The notes under the pieces were generated by a model, which saw only the letters and a list, made by a program, of their open reading frames with translations, did no database searches and was not told the origin of the DNA. This document shows positions 40,907-49,688 of a stretch of 53,577 bases of DNA, in pieces (positions within the stretch are counted from its first letter, which is position 1; each line of letters opens with the position of its first letter). A program made the position numbers and the translations under genes. The stretch is from JBDTOX01 sp039933015 (GTDB lineage Bacteria > Pseudomonadota > Gammaproteobacteria > Burkholderiales > Methylophilaceae), in the NCBI GenBank assembly GCA_039933015.1, contig JBDTOX010000102.1, forward strand, positions 1 through 53,577, read 5' to 3'.

Positions 40907-42784
40907 ATGGAGATGAGCAAAATCAAATTGGCTCTCGGCTTTGCAGTTGGTATGACCATGGCTCTGCCTATGGTTGCATCAGCAGCTGCAGACCAGGAAG
41001 CCGCAATGAAGGACCCAAATAATTGGGTACATCCACGTGGCCAGCACAACAATCAAGGCTACAGTACCCTTGATCAAATTAACAAGGGTAACGTTAAGAA
41101 CCTGAAGGCTGCCTGGACATTCGCTACTGGTGTTAACCGTGGCCACGAAGGTTCACCAATAGTTCTTGGCAATACGATGTATGTGCATACCGCTTTTCCA
41201 AACAATGTTTACGCACTTGACCTGAACGACAACCAAAAGATCGTATGGTCATACTTCCCTAAACAAGATCCATCAGTACAAGCTGTGCTTTGCTGCGACA
41301 ACGTAAGCCGCGGCCTGGGTTATGGCGATGGCAAGATCTTTCTGCAACAAAACGACGGTATGTTAGTCGCGCTTGATGCTAAGACCGGTGCCAAGGTGTG
41401 GGAAGTTAAAGTTAACGATCCTAAAGTTGGTGCAACCAACACCAATGCTCCTCACGTTATCAAGGATAAAGTGCTGACTGGCTGTTCCGGTGCTGAATTC
41501 GGTGTACGCTGCTTCCTCGCAGCCTACAACATCAAAGATGGCTCGCTGGCATGGAAGGCATGGAGCACAGGCCCAGATAGTGATGTGCTGATTGGTGCCG
41601 ATTTCAACTCTGCTAATCCACACTACAGCGCTCTGTCTGTATACCAAGACGTCAACGGCGGTAACAAGCTAGGTGGTTCTTTCAAGGCATTGACCAAGGA
41701 TCAGCTCAAGTTCCCAGAAAAGGATCTTGGTGTTAAGACCTGGCTCAAGCCGCAAGCAGTTAAAGATGGCTGGCAACATGGCGGCGGCTCTACTTGGGGC
41801 TGGTGGCCGTATGATCCTAAGCTGAACCTGGTGTACTACGGGACTGGTAACCCTTCCGTTTGGAATCCGGACGTGCGCCCTGGCGACAACAAGTGGTCCA
41901 TGACCATTTTTGCTCGTGACCTCGACACCGGCATGGCGAAATGGGGCTATCAAATGACGCCTCACGATGAATGGGACTATGACGGCGTTAACGAAGTTAT
42001 CCTGTTTGAAAAGGGCGGCAAGAAATATGCTAACCACATGGACCGTAACGGCTTCGTATACACCTTCGATGCAACCAATGGTACCTTGCTTGTAGCGAAC
42101 AAGGTACATCCGTTCGTTAACTGGGCAACCAGTGTTGATTTAAAATCTGGCGTGCCGCAAAAGGACGCTAAGTATTCAACTCACGCTGACTACAATACCA
42201 AGGGTATCTGCCCAGCTGCATTGGGTGTCAAGGACGAACAGCCAGCTGCTTACTCACCTAAGACCGGCCTAGTGTACATCCCATTGAACCACGTTTGCAT
42301 GACCTATGAACCAGTGGAAAGCAAGTATGTTGCTGGTCAACCATGGGTTGGCGCTACCTTGACCATGTTTGCTGGTCCTGATGGTGTAATGGGTGGCTTC
42401 ACTGCTTGGGATCCAATCGCCGGTAAGAGCGTTTGGTATAACAAGGAGAAATTCTCCGCTTGGGGTGGTGTATTGACTACTGCTTCCAACCTGGTGTTCT
42501 ACGGTACCCTGGATCGTTGGTTCAAGGCGGTTGACGCTAACAGCGGTAAGGAACTCTGGAAGTTCCAAGTTGGTTCCGGTGTTATCGGTAACGCATTCAC
42601 CTATGGTCACAAGGGTAAACAATACGTTGGCGTGTACTCAGGCATTGGCGGCTGGGCTGGCGTAGCGATGAACCTGGGCTTAACTAACGATACTGATGCT
42701 CTTGGGGCTGCTGGTGGGTATAAAGAACTGACTAAGTGGAACGCTGCTCCTGGCGGCGGTGCACTGAACGTGTTTAGTCTGTAA
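40907..42784 (+). CDS. xoxF: Lanthanide-dependent methanol dehydrogenase XoxF
   Basis: XoxF oxidises methanol to formaldehyde or formate in the periplasm with PQQ and a lanthanide. From ATG 40907 (AGGAG 7 bases upstream) the precursor has 625 residues with signal peptide (cleavage near ASA). The vicinal disulfide is Cys129-Cys130; metal and active-site residues are Glu197 (SGAEFG), Asn315 (GTGNPS) and catalytic Asp357 in DEWDYDGVN. Asp359, two residues on, is the lanthanide-type ligand that is Ala in MxaF. The stretch from Glu197 to Asn315 is about 34 residues longer than in reference enzymes. It belongs to an eight-blade beta-propeller family. Confidence 0.96.
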   Translation: MEMSKIKLALGFAVGMTMALPMVASAAADQEAAMKDPNNWVHPRGQHNNQGYSTLDQINKGNVKNLKAAWTFATGVNRGHEGSPIVLGNTMYVHTAFPNNVYALDLNDNQKIVWSYFPKQDPSVQAVLCCDNVSRGLGYGDGKIFLQQNDGMLVALDAKTGAKVWEVKVNDPKVGATNTNAPHVIKDKVLTGCSGAEFGVRCFLAAYNIKDGSLAWKAWSTGPDSDVLIGADFNSANPHYSALSVYQDVNGGNKLGGSFKALTKDQLKFPEKDLGVKTWLKPQAVKDGWQHGGGSTWGWWPYDPKLNLVYYGTGNPSVWNPDVRPGDNKWSMTIFARDLDTGMAKWGYQMTPHDEWDYDGVNEVILFEKGGKKYANHMDRNGFVYTFDATNGTLLVANKVHPFVNWATSVDLKSGVPQKDAKYSTHADYNTKGICPAALGVKDEQPAAYSPKTGLVYIPLNHVCMTYEPVESKYVAGQPWVGATLTMFAGPDGVMGGFTAWDPIAGKSVWYNKEKFSAWGGVLTTASNLVFYGTLDRWFKAVDANSGKELWKFQVGSGVIGNAFTYGHKGKQYVGVYSGIGGWAGVAMNLGLTNDTDALGAAGGYKELTKWNAAPGGGALNVFSL

Positions 42785-42841
42785 TTCAAGTCGCAAGACT
42801 GGCAAACCTACAGAACTAACCATTAGTTAGTTAGTCATATA

Positions 42842-42871
42842 AACACCCCGCTTCAGCGGGGTGTTTTTTAT
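42842..42871 (+). terminator. Terminator after xoxF
   Basis: ACACCCCGC and GCGGGGTGT form a 9-bp stem with a TTCA tetraloop, followed by TTTTTTA. It separates xoxF from xoxJ, so the dehydrogenase can be expressed far above the accessory genes. Confidence 0.92.
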
Positions 42872-42916
42872 ATGTGGATATATCAATGTCGTTAATTGAC
42901 AATGAAGGAATAAATG

Positions 42917-43837
42917 ATGTTTGAAAATTTGAAAAGGATTTCATTGGCAGTTATGTTTGCTGCCATGTCGAGCTCAGCATTTGCTGCTGCAGACATTGTT
43001 GTTGACACAATAGATCCAAATTCTGGCCGTATTGGTGAAGCCAGAAATACACCGGATCCAGACGTTTTTGCAGTGTGTTCAGACATGGACAATCTTCCAT
43101 ATTCAAACTCGAAGCAAGAAGGCTTTGAACAAAAAATTGCAGAGTTGATCGCAAAAGATCTGGGTCAAAAATTGAAATATCAGTTTTCTTATGATAGACA
43201 AGGATTTATCCGCAATACCCTCAATGCACGTCTTTGTGACGTAATTATGAGCACATCATCTGATGTCGATATGATGTTAACGTCCAAACCTTACTATCGT
43301 TCAGGTTACGTGTTTGTTACACGTAAGGACAGTGGTTACAATATTAAGGATTGGGATTCCCCCGATCTGCGTAAAGGCATTATTGGAATTGTTGGCCAAT
43401 CACCCCCAGCCCGCCCATTAGCTGATCATGACTTATTGGCAAATGCTCACCCTTACAGACTTCAGCGCGATTTGAACCTATCGCCAGGTTACATGATCGA
43501 TGATTTGGCAAAAGGTGACATCGATGTTGCCATTATCTGGGGCCCTATCGGCGGCTATTATGCTAAGCTAGCTAAAGTGCCTATGGTGGTAACGCCAATA
43601 CCTGAGTACGAAAAAACAGATGCGCGCGGAAAAGAATATTGGAATATATCGCTTGGGGTGCGTCATGGTGATAAGCAGCGCTTGGAAAAAATCCAAGGAG
43701 TTTTAGACCGCAGGCAGGGGGATATCATGAAAATCCTGGATGATTATGGTATTCCGCATGTGCCTGTAGTAGTAGGCGACAGCGTTGTGAAAGTATATGA
43801 GGATTCTAAAAACAAAAAAGCAACGGAATCCAAATAA
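42917..43837 (+). CDS. xoxJ: XoxJ/MxaJ-like periplasmic binding protein
   Basis: XoxJ is a solute-binding-like periplasmic protein thought to help activate or mature XoxF. ATG 42917 is preferred over 42914 because AAGGA (42905-42909) is then 7 bases away. The 306-residue precursor has a signal peptide (cleavage near AFAA) and the family segment VCSDMDNLPYSN, ELIAKDLGQKLKYQF, LCDVIMSTSSDVDMMLTS, GYMIDDLAKGDIDVAIIWGPIGGYYAK. It lies 132 bp after xoxF, with xoxG following. Confidence 0.93.
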   Translation: MFENLKRISLAVMFAAMSSSAFAAADIVVDTIDPNSGRIGEARNTPDPDVFAVCSDMDNLPYSNSKQEGFEQKIAELIAKDLGQKLKYQFSYDRQGFIRNTLNARLCDVIMSTSSDVDMMLTSKPYYRSGYVFVTRKDSGYNIKDWDSPDLRKGIIGIVGQSPPARPLADHDLLANAHPYRLQRDLNLSPGYMIDDLAKGDIDVAIIWGPIGGYYAKLAKVPMVVTPIPEYEKTDARGKEYWNISLGVRHGDKQRLEKIQGVLDRRQGDIMKILDDYGIPHVPVVVGDSVVKVYEDSKNKKATESK

Positions 43838-43958
43838 CAACTTGGTGTCTGCTCGGTGCTTAGGGTCAACCAAGCGGGCGCCAGCTCGTTATATCATATG
43901 TAACTTTTTATGTAGTAAGCTTAATTATATTGGCTTGATTATAAAAAGAGGAGATGAC

Positions 43959-44483
43959 ATGTTGGACAAGAAAGCAGTTAAGACGACGTTTTTTGTTTCT
44001 ATGCTAACCTTAGCGGGTTTGGCTCTTCCGTTACAAGCAAGTGCTGAATGTAAACTGGTATCAACCAAAGATGGTAGTCCCCTACCAATTAAGCCTGTAG
44101 ATACAGATACACCAGAAGCTAAGAAATTCCTGGAAACCTGTATTAATCCCTATACCAAGTTATATGCAGCTGATCCTGAAGCTGCAAAAGCCGGTAAGAA
44201 GAAATTTGGTTATTACTCCTGCACCCAGTGTCATGGCCCTACTGCAGGTGGTCAAGTTGGACCAAGTATTACTGATGACCGTTGGCAATATGCAAAACAT
44301 GTTACAGACAAAGGCATGTTTGAAACCATAGCCGGTGGTAGTAACGGCGGTATGTTTGCTTGGCACCAACAAGCTTCTGGTAATCCGGAGCTGTTGCCAA
44401 CCGATGATATCCTGAAGATTATTGGCTGGTTGCGTACTCAATACAAAGGCGGTGGTGATACGCCTTGGTTGAACGAAAAGTAA
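43959..44483 (+). CDS. xoxG: XoxG-type cytochrome c
   Basis: XoxG is the dedicated electron acceptor of XoxF. From ATG 43959 (GAGGAG upstream) the 174-residue precursor has a signal peptide ending near ASA and a single haem site, Cys88-Thr-Gln-Cys91-His92, in SCTQCHGPTAGGQVGPSI. Candidate Met ligands are in KGMFETIAGG and NGGMFAW. The N-terminal third after the signal peptide (ECKLVSTKDGSPLPIKPVDT) is the family-specific extension. It is followed by its own terminator. Confidence 0.93.
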   Translation: MLDKKAVKTTFFVSMLTLAGLALPLQASAECKLVSTKDGSPLPIKPVDTDTPEAKKFLETCINPYTKLYAADPEAAKAGKKKFGYYSCTQCHGPTAGGQVGPSITDDRWQYAKHVTDKGMFETIAGGSNGGMFAWHQQASGNPELLPTDDILKIIGWLRTQYKGGGDTPWLNEK

Positions 44484-44501
44484 ATCTCGATATATAGTTT
44501 T

Positions 44502-44539
44502 AAAAAACGGCCATTGTTTCAACACGATGGCCGTTTTTT
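44502..44539 (+). terminator. Terminator after xoxG
   Basis: AAAAAACGGCCAT and ATGGCCGTTTTTT form a 13-bp stem with a 12-base loop. It isolates xoxG from the lipoprotein cytochrome gene. Confidence 0.9.
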
Positions 44540-44560
44540 ATACGGTTATTAAGTTTTGGG

Positions 44561-44566
44561 TAGAAT
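44561..44566 (+). promoter_or_regulatory. Candidate -10 element for the lipoprotein cytochrome
   Basis: TAGAAT at 44561-44566 lies 31 bp before the preferred start and after the xoxG terminator, so the second cytochrome is probably transcribed separately. No convincing -35 was assigned. Confidence 0.4.
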
Positions 44567-44596
44567 CTAAGCACTGAAAAGCTTGAGGAGATGGAC

Positions 44597-45130
44597 ATGC
44601 AAAAAATCAAATTGAGCGCTCTTTATGCCTTTTTGCTAGTAAGCGTTGTTGCTTGTGGAAAGGGCGATAATGCGGCTAGCGGTTCAAGTCCAGCCGCTGG
44701 TTCTGACGTCAAAATGATTACTTTTGTCACCACGCAAGATAGTTCGCCTTTGGTTGTTAAGGCCGAATTGTTTGATACTCCAGCGGCAAAAGAGTTTATG
44801 ACTACTGGCAAGAACCTCTATATAGGTAATGCAGAAGCTATTGAGAAAGGTAAAAAGCTGTTCCAGCTATATTCCTGTACTCAATGTCATGGCCCAGAAG
44901 CCAAAGGTCAGGTTGGTCCAGGGTTGATTGGCCCAGACTACCGTTATCCTAAAGATGCAACCAACAAAGGTATGTTCGAAACCATCTGGCATGGTACCAA
45001 TGGAGGCATGGGTGCCAAAGGTAAAGGCTTGATGGATCCATCCGATCCATCAAATGGCATAACTCCTGACGAATTGCTGAAAATTATCGCCTGGATACGC
45101 AGCTATGGCGGCGTTACTGGTAACGAATAA
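44597..45130 (+). CDS. Lipoprotein paralogue of the XoxG cytochrome c
   Basis: This 177-residue protein shares with XoxG the layout TQDSSPLVVKAELFDTPAAKEF, the haem site Cys94-Thr-Gln-Cys97-His98 in SCTQCHGPEAKGQVGP, and KGMFETIWHGTNGGM. Its N-terminus differs: LLVSVVAC is a lipobox, so it should be membrane-anchored with Cys17 lipidated, followed by a Ser/Ala/Gly linker. ATG 44597 is chosen since GAGGAG (44585-44590) is 6 bases away; ATG 44591 is too close. It may act as a second or anchored acceptor for XoxF electrons. Confidence 0.88.
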   Translation: MQKIKLSALYAFLLVSVVACGKGDNAASGSSPAAGSDVKMITFVTTQDSSPLVVKAELFDTPAAKEFMTTGKNLYIGNAEAIEKGKKLFQLYSCTQCHGPEAKGQVGPGLIGPDYRYPKDATNKGMFETIWHGTNGGMGAKGKGLMDPSDPSNGITPDELLKIIAWIRSYGGVTGNE

Positions 45131-45158
45131 TTCTGTCTTGAATATTGGAAATTAAGTT

Positions 45159-46493
45159 ATGCAATTGGAAACACAACCCAGTTCTGACCTGCATCACATT
45201 GTTATTGTAGGCGGTGGCGCAGGGGGACTTGAACTGGCTACCCGTCTTGGTAATACCTTAGGTCGTAAGGGCAGGGCAGCGATAACGCTAATCGACCGTA
45301 CTAGAACCCATGTCTGGAAGCCACTGCTGCATGAAATCGCAGCTGGGAGCATGGATCCGGACAAGCATGAGCTTGATTTCCTTGCACAAGCACATTGGCA
45401 TCATTTTCGTTTCCGCTTAGGTAATATGGACGGATTGGATCGTGCAAAGCGAGAGGTGTATGTTGCTCCTTTTTACGATGAAGATGGCGCAGAGATTATC
45501 CCGCGTCGTGTCTTTAAATACGATACTTTGGTGATTGCAGTAGGCAGTACGACTAATGATTTTGGTATTGCGGGAGCACGGGATTATTCGATCGCATTGG
45601 ATACCCAAGATCAGGCTGAACGTTTCCATCGCCGATTGCATAATGCTCTGGTTCGGGCCCAGACTCAGGTCGAACCTGTGCAAGCCGGGCAGTTGGAGGT
45701 TGTTATTGTGGGTGCCGGAGCTACAGGGGTGGAGCTGGCAGCCGAGTTGCATAATACGACCAGAGAACTTGCTGCCTATGGATTGGACAAGATTGATCCG
45801 GACAAGGATATTAGGATATCCCTGATTGAGGCAAGCGATCGGGTCTTACCTGCTTTGCCGCCAAGACTTTCGCGTGCGGTTGATCTGGAGCTAAGAAAAC
45901 TTCGGGTGCATCTGTATACCGGTGAGCGGGTAACAGAAGTGACTGAGAAAGGCATTTATACGCACAGTGGTCGCTTTATACCGTCCGAACTGGTGGTATG
46001 GGCTGCTGGTATCAAGGCGCCAGATTTTCTGAGCGATCTGGATGGTCTGGAAGCAAACCAGATTAATCAGCTCGTGGTCACGCGTACGCTGCAAACAACG
46101 CGGGATGAGAATATTTTTTCCTTCGGCGATTGCGCGGCTTGCCCATGGCCCGGCCATAATGAGACTGTTCCTCCACGCGCACAGGCAGCACATCAGCAAG
46201 CCTCTATGCTGGCAAAAAGTATTAAACGCCGCATCGCAGGTAAACCGCTACCGGAATACTCCTACCTTGATTATGGATCGCTGGTGAGTCTTGGCCGACA
46301 TACAACAGTAGGCAATTTGATGGGCGCGCTTACCGGGGGCAGTATGTTCATCGATGGCATGTTTGCGAGCTTTATGTACCAATCATTATATAAAATGCAT
46401 TTAATGACCTTGCATGGCTTTTTTACGATGTTCTTGCAGACGTTAGCCAGAATTATTACCCGAAGGACGGAAGCGCAAGTGAAGCTACATTAA
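45159..46493 (+). CDS. ndh: Type II NADH:quinone dehydrogenase
   Basis: This is a non-proton-pumping flavoprotein NADH dehydrogenase (NDH-2). The 444-residue protein has an FAD site (IVIVGGGAGGLELATRLG, residues 13-30), an NADH site (VVIVGAGATGVELAAELHNTTRE, about 180-202), VWAAGIKAP and FSFGDCAACP, plus a C-terminal amphipathic part (FASFMYQSLYKMHLMTLHGFF) for membrane attachment. It lies 28 bp after the lipoprotein cytochrome in the same direction and may be co-transcribed. Confidence 0.93.
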   Translation: MQLETQPSSDLHHIVIVGGGAGGLELATRLGNTLGRKGRAAITLIDRTRTHVWKPLLHEIAAGSMDPDKHELDFLAQAHWHHFRFRLGNMDGLDRAKREVYVAPFYDEDGAEIIPRRVFKYDTLVIAVGSTTNDFGIAGARDYSIALDTQDQAERFHRRLHNALVRAQTQVEPVQAGQLEVVIVGAGATGVELAAELHNTTRELAAYGLDKIDPDKDIRISLIEASDRVLPALPPRLSRAVDLELRKLRVHLYTGERVTEVTEKGIYTHSGRFIPSELVVWAAGIKAPDFLSDLDGLEANQINQLVVTRTLQTTRDENIFSFGDCAACPWPGHNETVPPRAQAAHQQASMLAKSIKRRIAGKPLPEYSYLDYGSLVSLGRHTTVGNLMGALTGGSMFIDGMFASFMYQSLYKMHLMTLHGFFTMFLQTLARIITRRTEAQVKLH

Positions 46494-46513
46494 GCGAAGT
46501 TGCGAGTAACTGC

Positions 46514-46550
46514 AAAAAACCCTGAACGAATAAATCGCTCAGGGTTTTTT
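46514..46550. terminator. Bidirectional terminator between ndh and lplT-like gene
   Basis: AAAAAACCCTGA and TCAGGGTTTTTT form a 12-bp stem with A-run and T-run on both sides, serving the two convergent genes. Confidence 0.92.
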
Positions 46551-46573
46551 CTTGCCTGGAACTGCGGGTTACA

Positions 46574-47734
46574 CTATATCTGCTTTCTATAAAGTCTGTA
46601 GATCGCACTCATGCTCATGCTGACAAAAAGTCCAAATGCCATCACAATTAAATTGATGGAAATTTCAGCTTTAACCATCAGCGTATATGCCCCGATCATA
46701 ATCAGGATACCCAGATTTTCGTTAAAGTTTTGTACGGCAATTGAATGGCCTGCTCCAATAAGAATATGTCCACGATGTTGCAGCAGAGCGTTCAGTGGTA
46801 CAACAAAATAGCCACTCAGGATGCCTATGACGAATAACAGGCCACAAGCGACGCGCCAGTCATGCACCAATACCATTGCCGTCACCAGTAAGCCCATAAC
46901 AATACCAGCAGGCAATACTTTAATGGAGTCTTCCAACTTAACGTAACGCGCGGCCAATACGGAGCCGACTGCAATGCCAACGGCGACAGTCGCAGTTAGT
47001 TGCGTGGCATGTTCCATGCCAAAGTCGAGTGCAAAAGCTGCCCAGGCCAGCACGACCAGTCGCAGAGTCGCCCCTGCACCCCAGAACAGTGTGGTTACAG
47101 CAAGTGAAACCTGACCTTGTGCATCACGCCACAGCACTTTAAAGGCATGCCAGAAATCACTGATTACATAAGCCGGATTTTTCTTCGGCAGCTTGTGATC
47201 AATAGGGACCCTGGGGATATAGATATTAAATCCGGCTGCCGCCATATAAAGTACTGTTATGGCTATCATGGCCAAGTTTGGGTCTATGCTTGCCAGTTTT
47301 CCACCCAATATGGCTCCCAAAATGATGGCCATGACCGTGGAGCCCTCCATCCAGCCATTGGCCTTCACTAGCATGTGCGGAGGTAGGTACTCGGTGAGAA
47401 TGCCATATTTGGCGGGGGAATAGGCCGCGGCACCAATGCCAACAATGCCATAGGCATATAATGGTGGCATTCCCAGTATCATCGCCATACTGCCTGCAAA
47501 CTTGATGGCATTAGAGATAAACATGACGCGCCCTTTGGGGAACGCGTCAGCAAAAGAACCAACAAAAGGGGCGAGCACGATGTAGGAAATTACAAAAAAT
47601 TCTTGTAACAGCGGCGTATGCCAGTCTGGCGCATTCATTTTCTGTAATAGTGCGATGGCAGCGAACAGCAATGCGTTGTCGGCAAGTGCTGATAAAAACT
47701 GCGCCAGCAGTATGATATAAAAACCTAAATTCAT
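46574..47734 (-). CDS. lplT: LplT-like MFS transporter
   Basis: This 386-residue protein has about twelve transmembrane helices and matches LplT lysophospholipid flippases (MNLGFYIILLAQFLSALADNALLFAAIALL, PFVGSFADAFPKGRVMFISN). LplT imports lysophospholipids for re-acylation; no Aas acyltransferase is next to it here. The match to LplT is by sequence pattern, and function in this organism is inferred. It is convergent with ndh. Confidence 0.87.
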   Translation of the reverse strand: MNLGFYIILLAQFLSALADNALLFAAIALLQKMNAPDWHTPLLQEFFVISYIVLAPFVGSFADAFPKGRVMFISNAIKFAGSMAMILGMPPLYAYGIVGIGAAAYSPAKYGILTEYLPPHMLVKANGWMEGSTVMAIILGAILGGKLASIDPNLAMIAITVLYMAAAGFNIYIPRVPIDHKLPKKNPAYVISDFWHAFKVLWRDAQGQVSLAVTTLFWGAGATLRLVVLAWAAFALDFGMEHATQLTATVAVGIAVGSVLAARYVKLEDSIKVLPAGIVMGLLVTAMVLVHDWRVACGLLFVIGILSGYFVVPLNALLQHRGHILIGAGHSIAVQNFNENLGILIMIGAYTLMVKAEISINLIVMAFGLFVSMSMSAIYRLYRKQI

Positions 47735-47821
47735 CGCTGCTTATAGCACCAATCGAAATTGGTGCATGTCTCATCCCGTGGTTGCTGGTTAATCAGCGTT
47801 GTTTATTTTATAAATGCATTA

Positions 47822-49219
47822 TTACAAGGCTTCGGCTGCGAAATCAGCCAGTCGCGAGCGTTCGCCGCGCACCAATGTTACATGGCCATTGTGGGCCCAG
47901 CCCTTAAAGCGGTCGACAACATAGGTGAGCCCCGAACTGCCTTCTGTCAGATAGGGTGTATCGATCTGCGCGATGTTGCCTAAACAAACTACTTTGGTGC
48001 CAGGGCCTGCACGCGTGATCAGGGTTTTCATCTGTTTGGGTGTCAGGTTTTGCGCTTCATCAATAATCAGGAACTTATGCAGGAAGGTACGACCGCGCAT
48101 GAAGTTCAAGGATTTGATTTTAATGCGTGTACGGATTAGGTCCTGCGTGGCGGCACGCCCCCATTCTCCGGCATCTTCGTCTGATTTGTTCAGTACGTCG
48201 AGATTATCTTCCAGCGCACCCATCCACGGGGCCATTTTTTCTTCTTCTGTTCCGGGTAAGAAGCCAATATCTTCACCAACTGGGACGGTGACACGGGTCA
48301 TAATGATTTCGCTGTAAATCTTTTTATCCAGTGTTTGCGTCAATGCTGAAGCCAGTGTCAGCAGTGTTTTTCCGGTACCGGCCTGACCCAATAACGAGAT
48401 GAAGTCAACGTCGGGGTCCATCAATAAATTGAGCGCGAAATTCTGCTCACGGTTACGCGCGGTTATGCCCCAAACACTGTGCTTTGGTTGCGTATAGTCT
48501 TTTACTACTTCTAATACGGCAGTGTTGCCTTGCTGGCTACGAACGATAGCGTGAAAAGGTTTCTCAAATTCATAGTAAACGAATTCGTTGATCAGCAGGC
48601 TCTTGCAAAGAGGGCCGGTGATGCGATAGAACATGTGTCCTGCATCCTGCCATGACTCCATGGCCTTGCTGTGTTTATCCCAAAAATCGGCAGGCAGTTC
48701 CTTCATGCCCGTATACAGCAGTTCTGTATCTTCCAGCACCTTGTCGTTGAAATAATCCTCAGCTGGCACGCCCATAGCGCGGGCTTTGATGCGGATGTTA
48801 ATATCCTTGCTGACCAGAATTACCTGGCGATCTGCATGCTTCTTTTGCAGATCAAGTACTACACCCAGTATCTGGTTGTCTGCCTTGCTGCCAGCCAGCC
48901 CCGGTAACTCTACGCTGACGGCAGCAGTTTGCAGGAATAGACGGCCACTAATGTGTTTATTACCGTTAATGGCAAGCGGGCAGCCTTCTTCCAGATTGGT
49001 CAGGTTGGTGCCTACAATTTCTTCCAGATTGCGACTGGCCTGGCGGGCATTGCGCGCGACTTCAGTCATACCCTTTTTGTTGTTATCCAGCTCCTCCAGC
49101 GTCACCATGGGGAGATAGATATTGTGCTCTTCAAAACGGAATAGGCTGGAGGGATCATGCATCAGAACATTGGTATCGAGAACAAAGAGCTTGGTATTAG
49201 AGTTGCGCTTTTTAGTCAT
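47822..49219 (-). CDS. PhoH family ATPase with N-terminal PIN domain
   Basis: This 465-residue protein has a PIN-type ribonuclease domain (residues 9-145; LFVLDTNVLMHDPSSLFRF, then DINIRIKARAMGVPAEDY) and a C-terminal PhoH ATPase (about 250-465; LLGQAGTGKTLLTLAS Walker A, KFLIIDEAQNLTPKQMKTLITRAG Walker B). PIN-PhoH (PhoH2-type) proteins act on RNA in an ATP-dependent manner in mycobacteria; its role here is unknown. It starts 13 bp after bcp stops on the same strand. Confidence 0.93.
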   Translation of the reverse strand: MTKKRNSNTKLFVLDTNVLMHDPSSLFRFEEHNIYLPMVTLEELDNNKKGMTEVARNARQASRNLEEIVGTNLTNLEEGCPLAINGNKHISGRLFLQTAAVSVELPGLAGSKADNQILGVVLDLQKKHADRQVILVSKDINIRIKARAMGVPAEDYFNDKVLEDTELLYTGMKELPADFWDKHSKAMESWQDAGHMFYRITGPLCKSLLINEFVYYEFEKPFHAIVRSQQGNTAVLEVVKDYTQPKHSVWGITARNREQNFALNLLMDPDVDFISLLGQAGTGKTLLTLASALTQTLDKKIYSEIIMTRVTVPVGEDIGFLPGTEEEKMAPWMGALEDNLDVLNKSDEDAGEWGRAATQDLIRTRIKIKSLNFMRGRTFLHKFLIIDEAQNLTPKQMKTLITRAGPGTKVVCLGNIAQIDTPYLTEGSSGLTYVVDRFKGWAHNGHVTLVRGERSRLADFAAEAL

Positions 49220-49232
49220 CGGGCTTCCCCAG

Positions 49233-49688
49233 TCAAAGAGTTTTAACGAAATTTAGCACTTCACGGATATGGCCATCTACCTTAACGCCGCGCCATTCCC
49301 GTACCAGCTTGCCTTGAGAGTCAATGACAAACGTGCTGCGCTGAATGCCACGCACTTGTTTGCCATACATATTCTTCATTTTAATCACGTCAAATAAGCC
49401 GCAAGCGAGTTCCTCCGTATCTGAAAGCAATTCAAAAGGGAAATTGAATTTAGCTTTGAAGTTTTCATGGGATTTGAGGCTGTCCCGGGATATGCCTGCT
49501 ATTTCGGTGTTTGTGGTATGGAAATCTGCGTAAGCATCGCGGAACTGTTGACCTTGGCTGGTACAGCCGGGAGTGGCATCTTTGGGGTAAAAATAGATGA
49601 CTAAAGTTTTACCGAGATAATCAGACAGCTTAAAAGTTTTTCCACCAGTGGAAGGGAGTTCAAATTCAGGAATGGGTTGATTCAGCAT
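49233..49688 (-). CDS. bcp: Thiol peroxidase Bcp (PrxQ)
   Basis: Bcp/PrxQ reduces peroxides using thioredoxin. The 151-residue protein has the motif KDATPGCTSQGQQFRDAY with peroxidatic Cys42. The second Cys typically five residues on is absent, so it is either a 1-Cys type or uses Cys in EELACGLF. The remaining fold is standard (TLVIYFYPKD, VRGIQRSTFVIDSQGKLVREW). It lies just upstream of the phoH-type gene. Confidence 0.93.
   Translation of the reverse strand: MLNQPIPEFELPSTGGKTFKLSDYLGKTLVIYFYPKDATPGCTSQGQQFRDAYADFHTTNTEIAGISRDSLKSHENFKAKFNFPFELLSDTEELACGLFDVIKMKNMYGKQVRGIQRSTFVIDSQGKLVREWRGVKVDGHIREVLNFVKTL

Noticed and set aside
40907..42784. Calcium-type methanol dehydrogenase MxaF considered for the main dehydrogenase
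   Set aside because: The sequence DEWDYDGVN has Asp two residues after the catalytic Asp, the lanthanide-ligand signature; MxaF has Ala there, and no mxaI small subunit is present.
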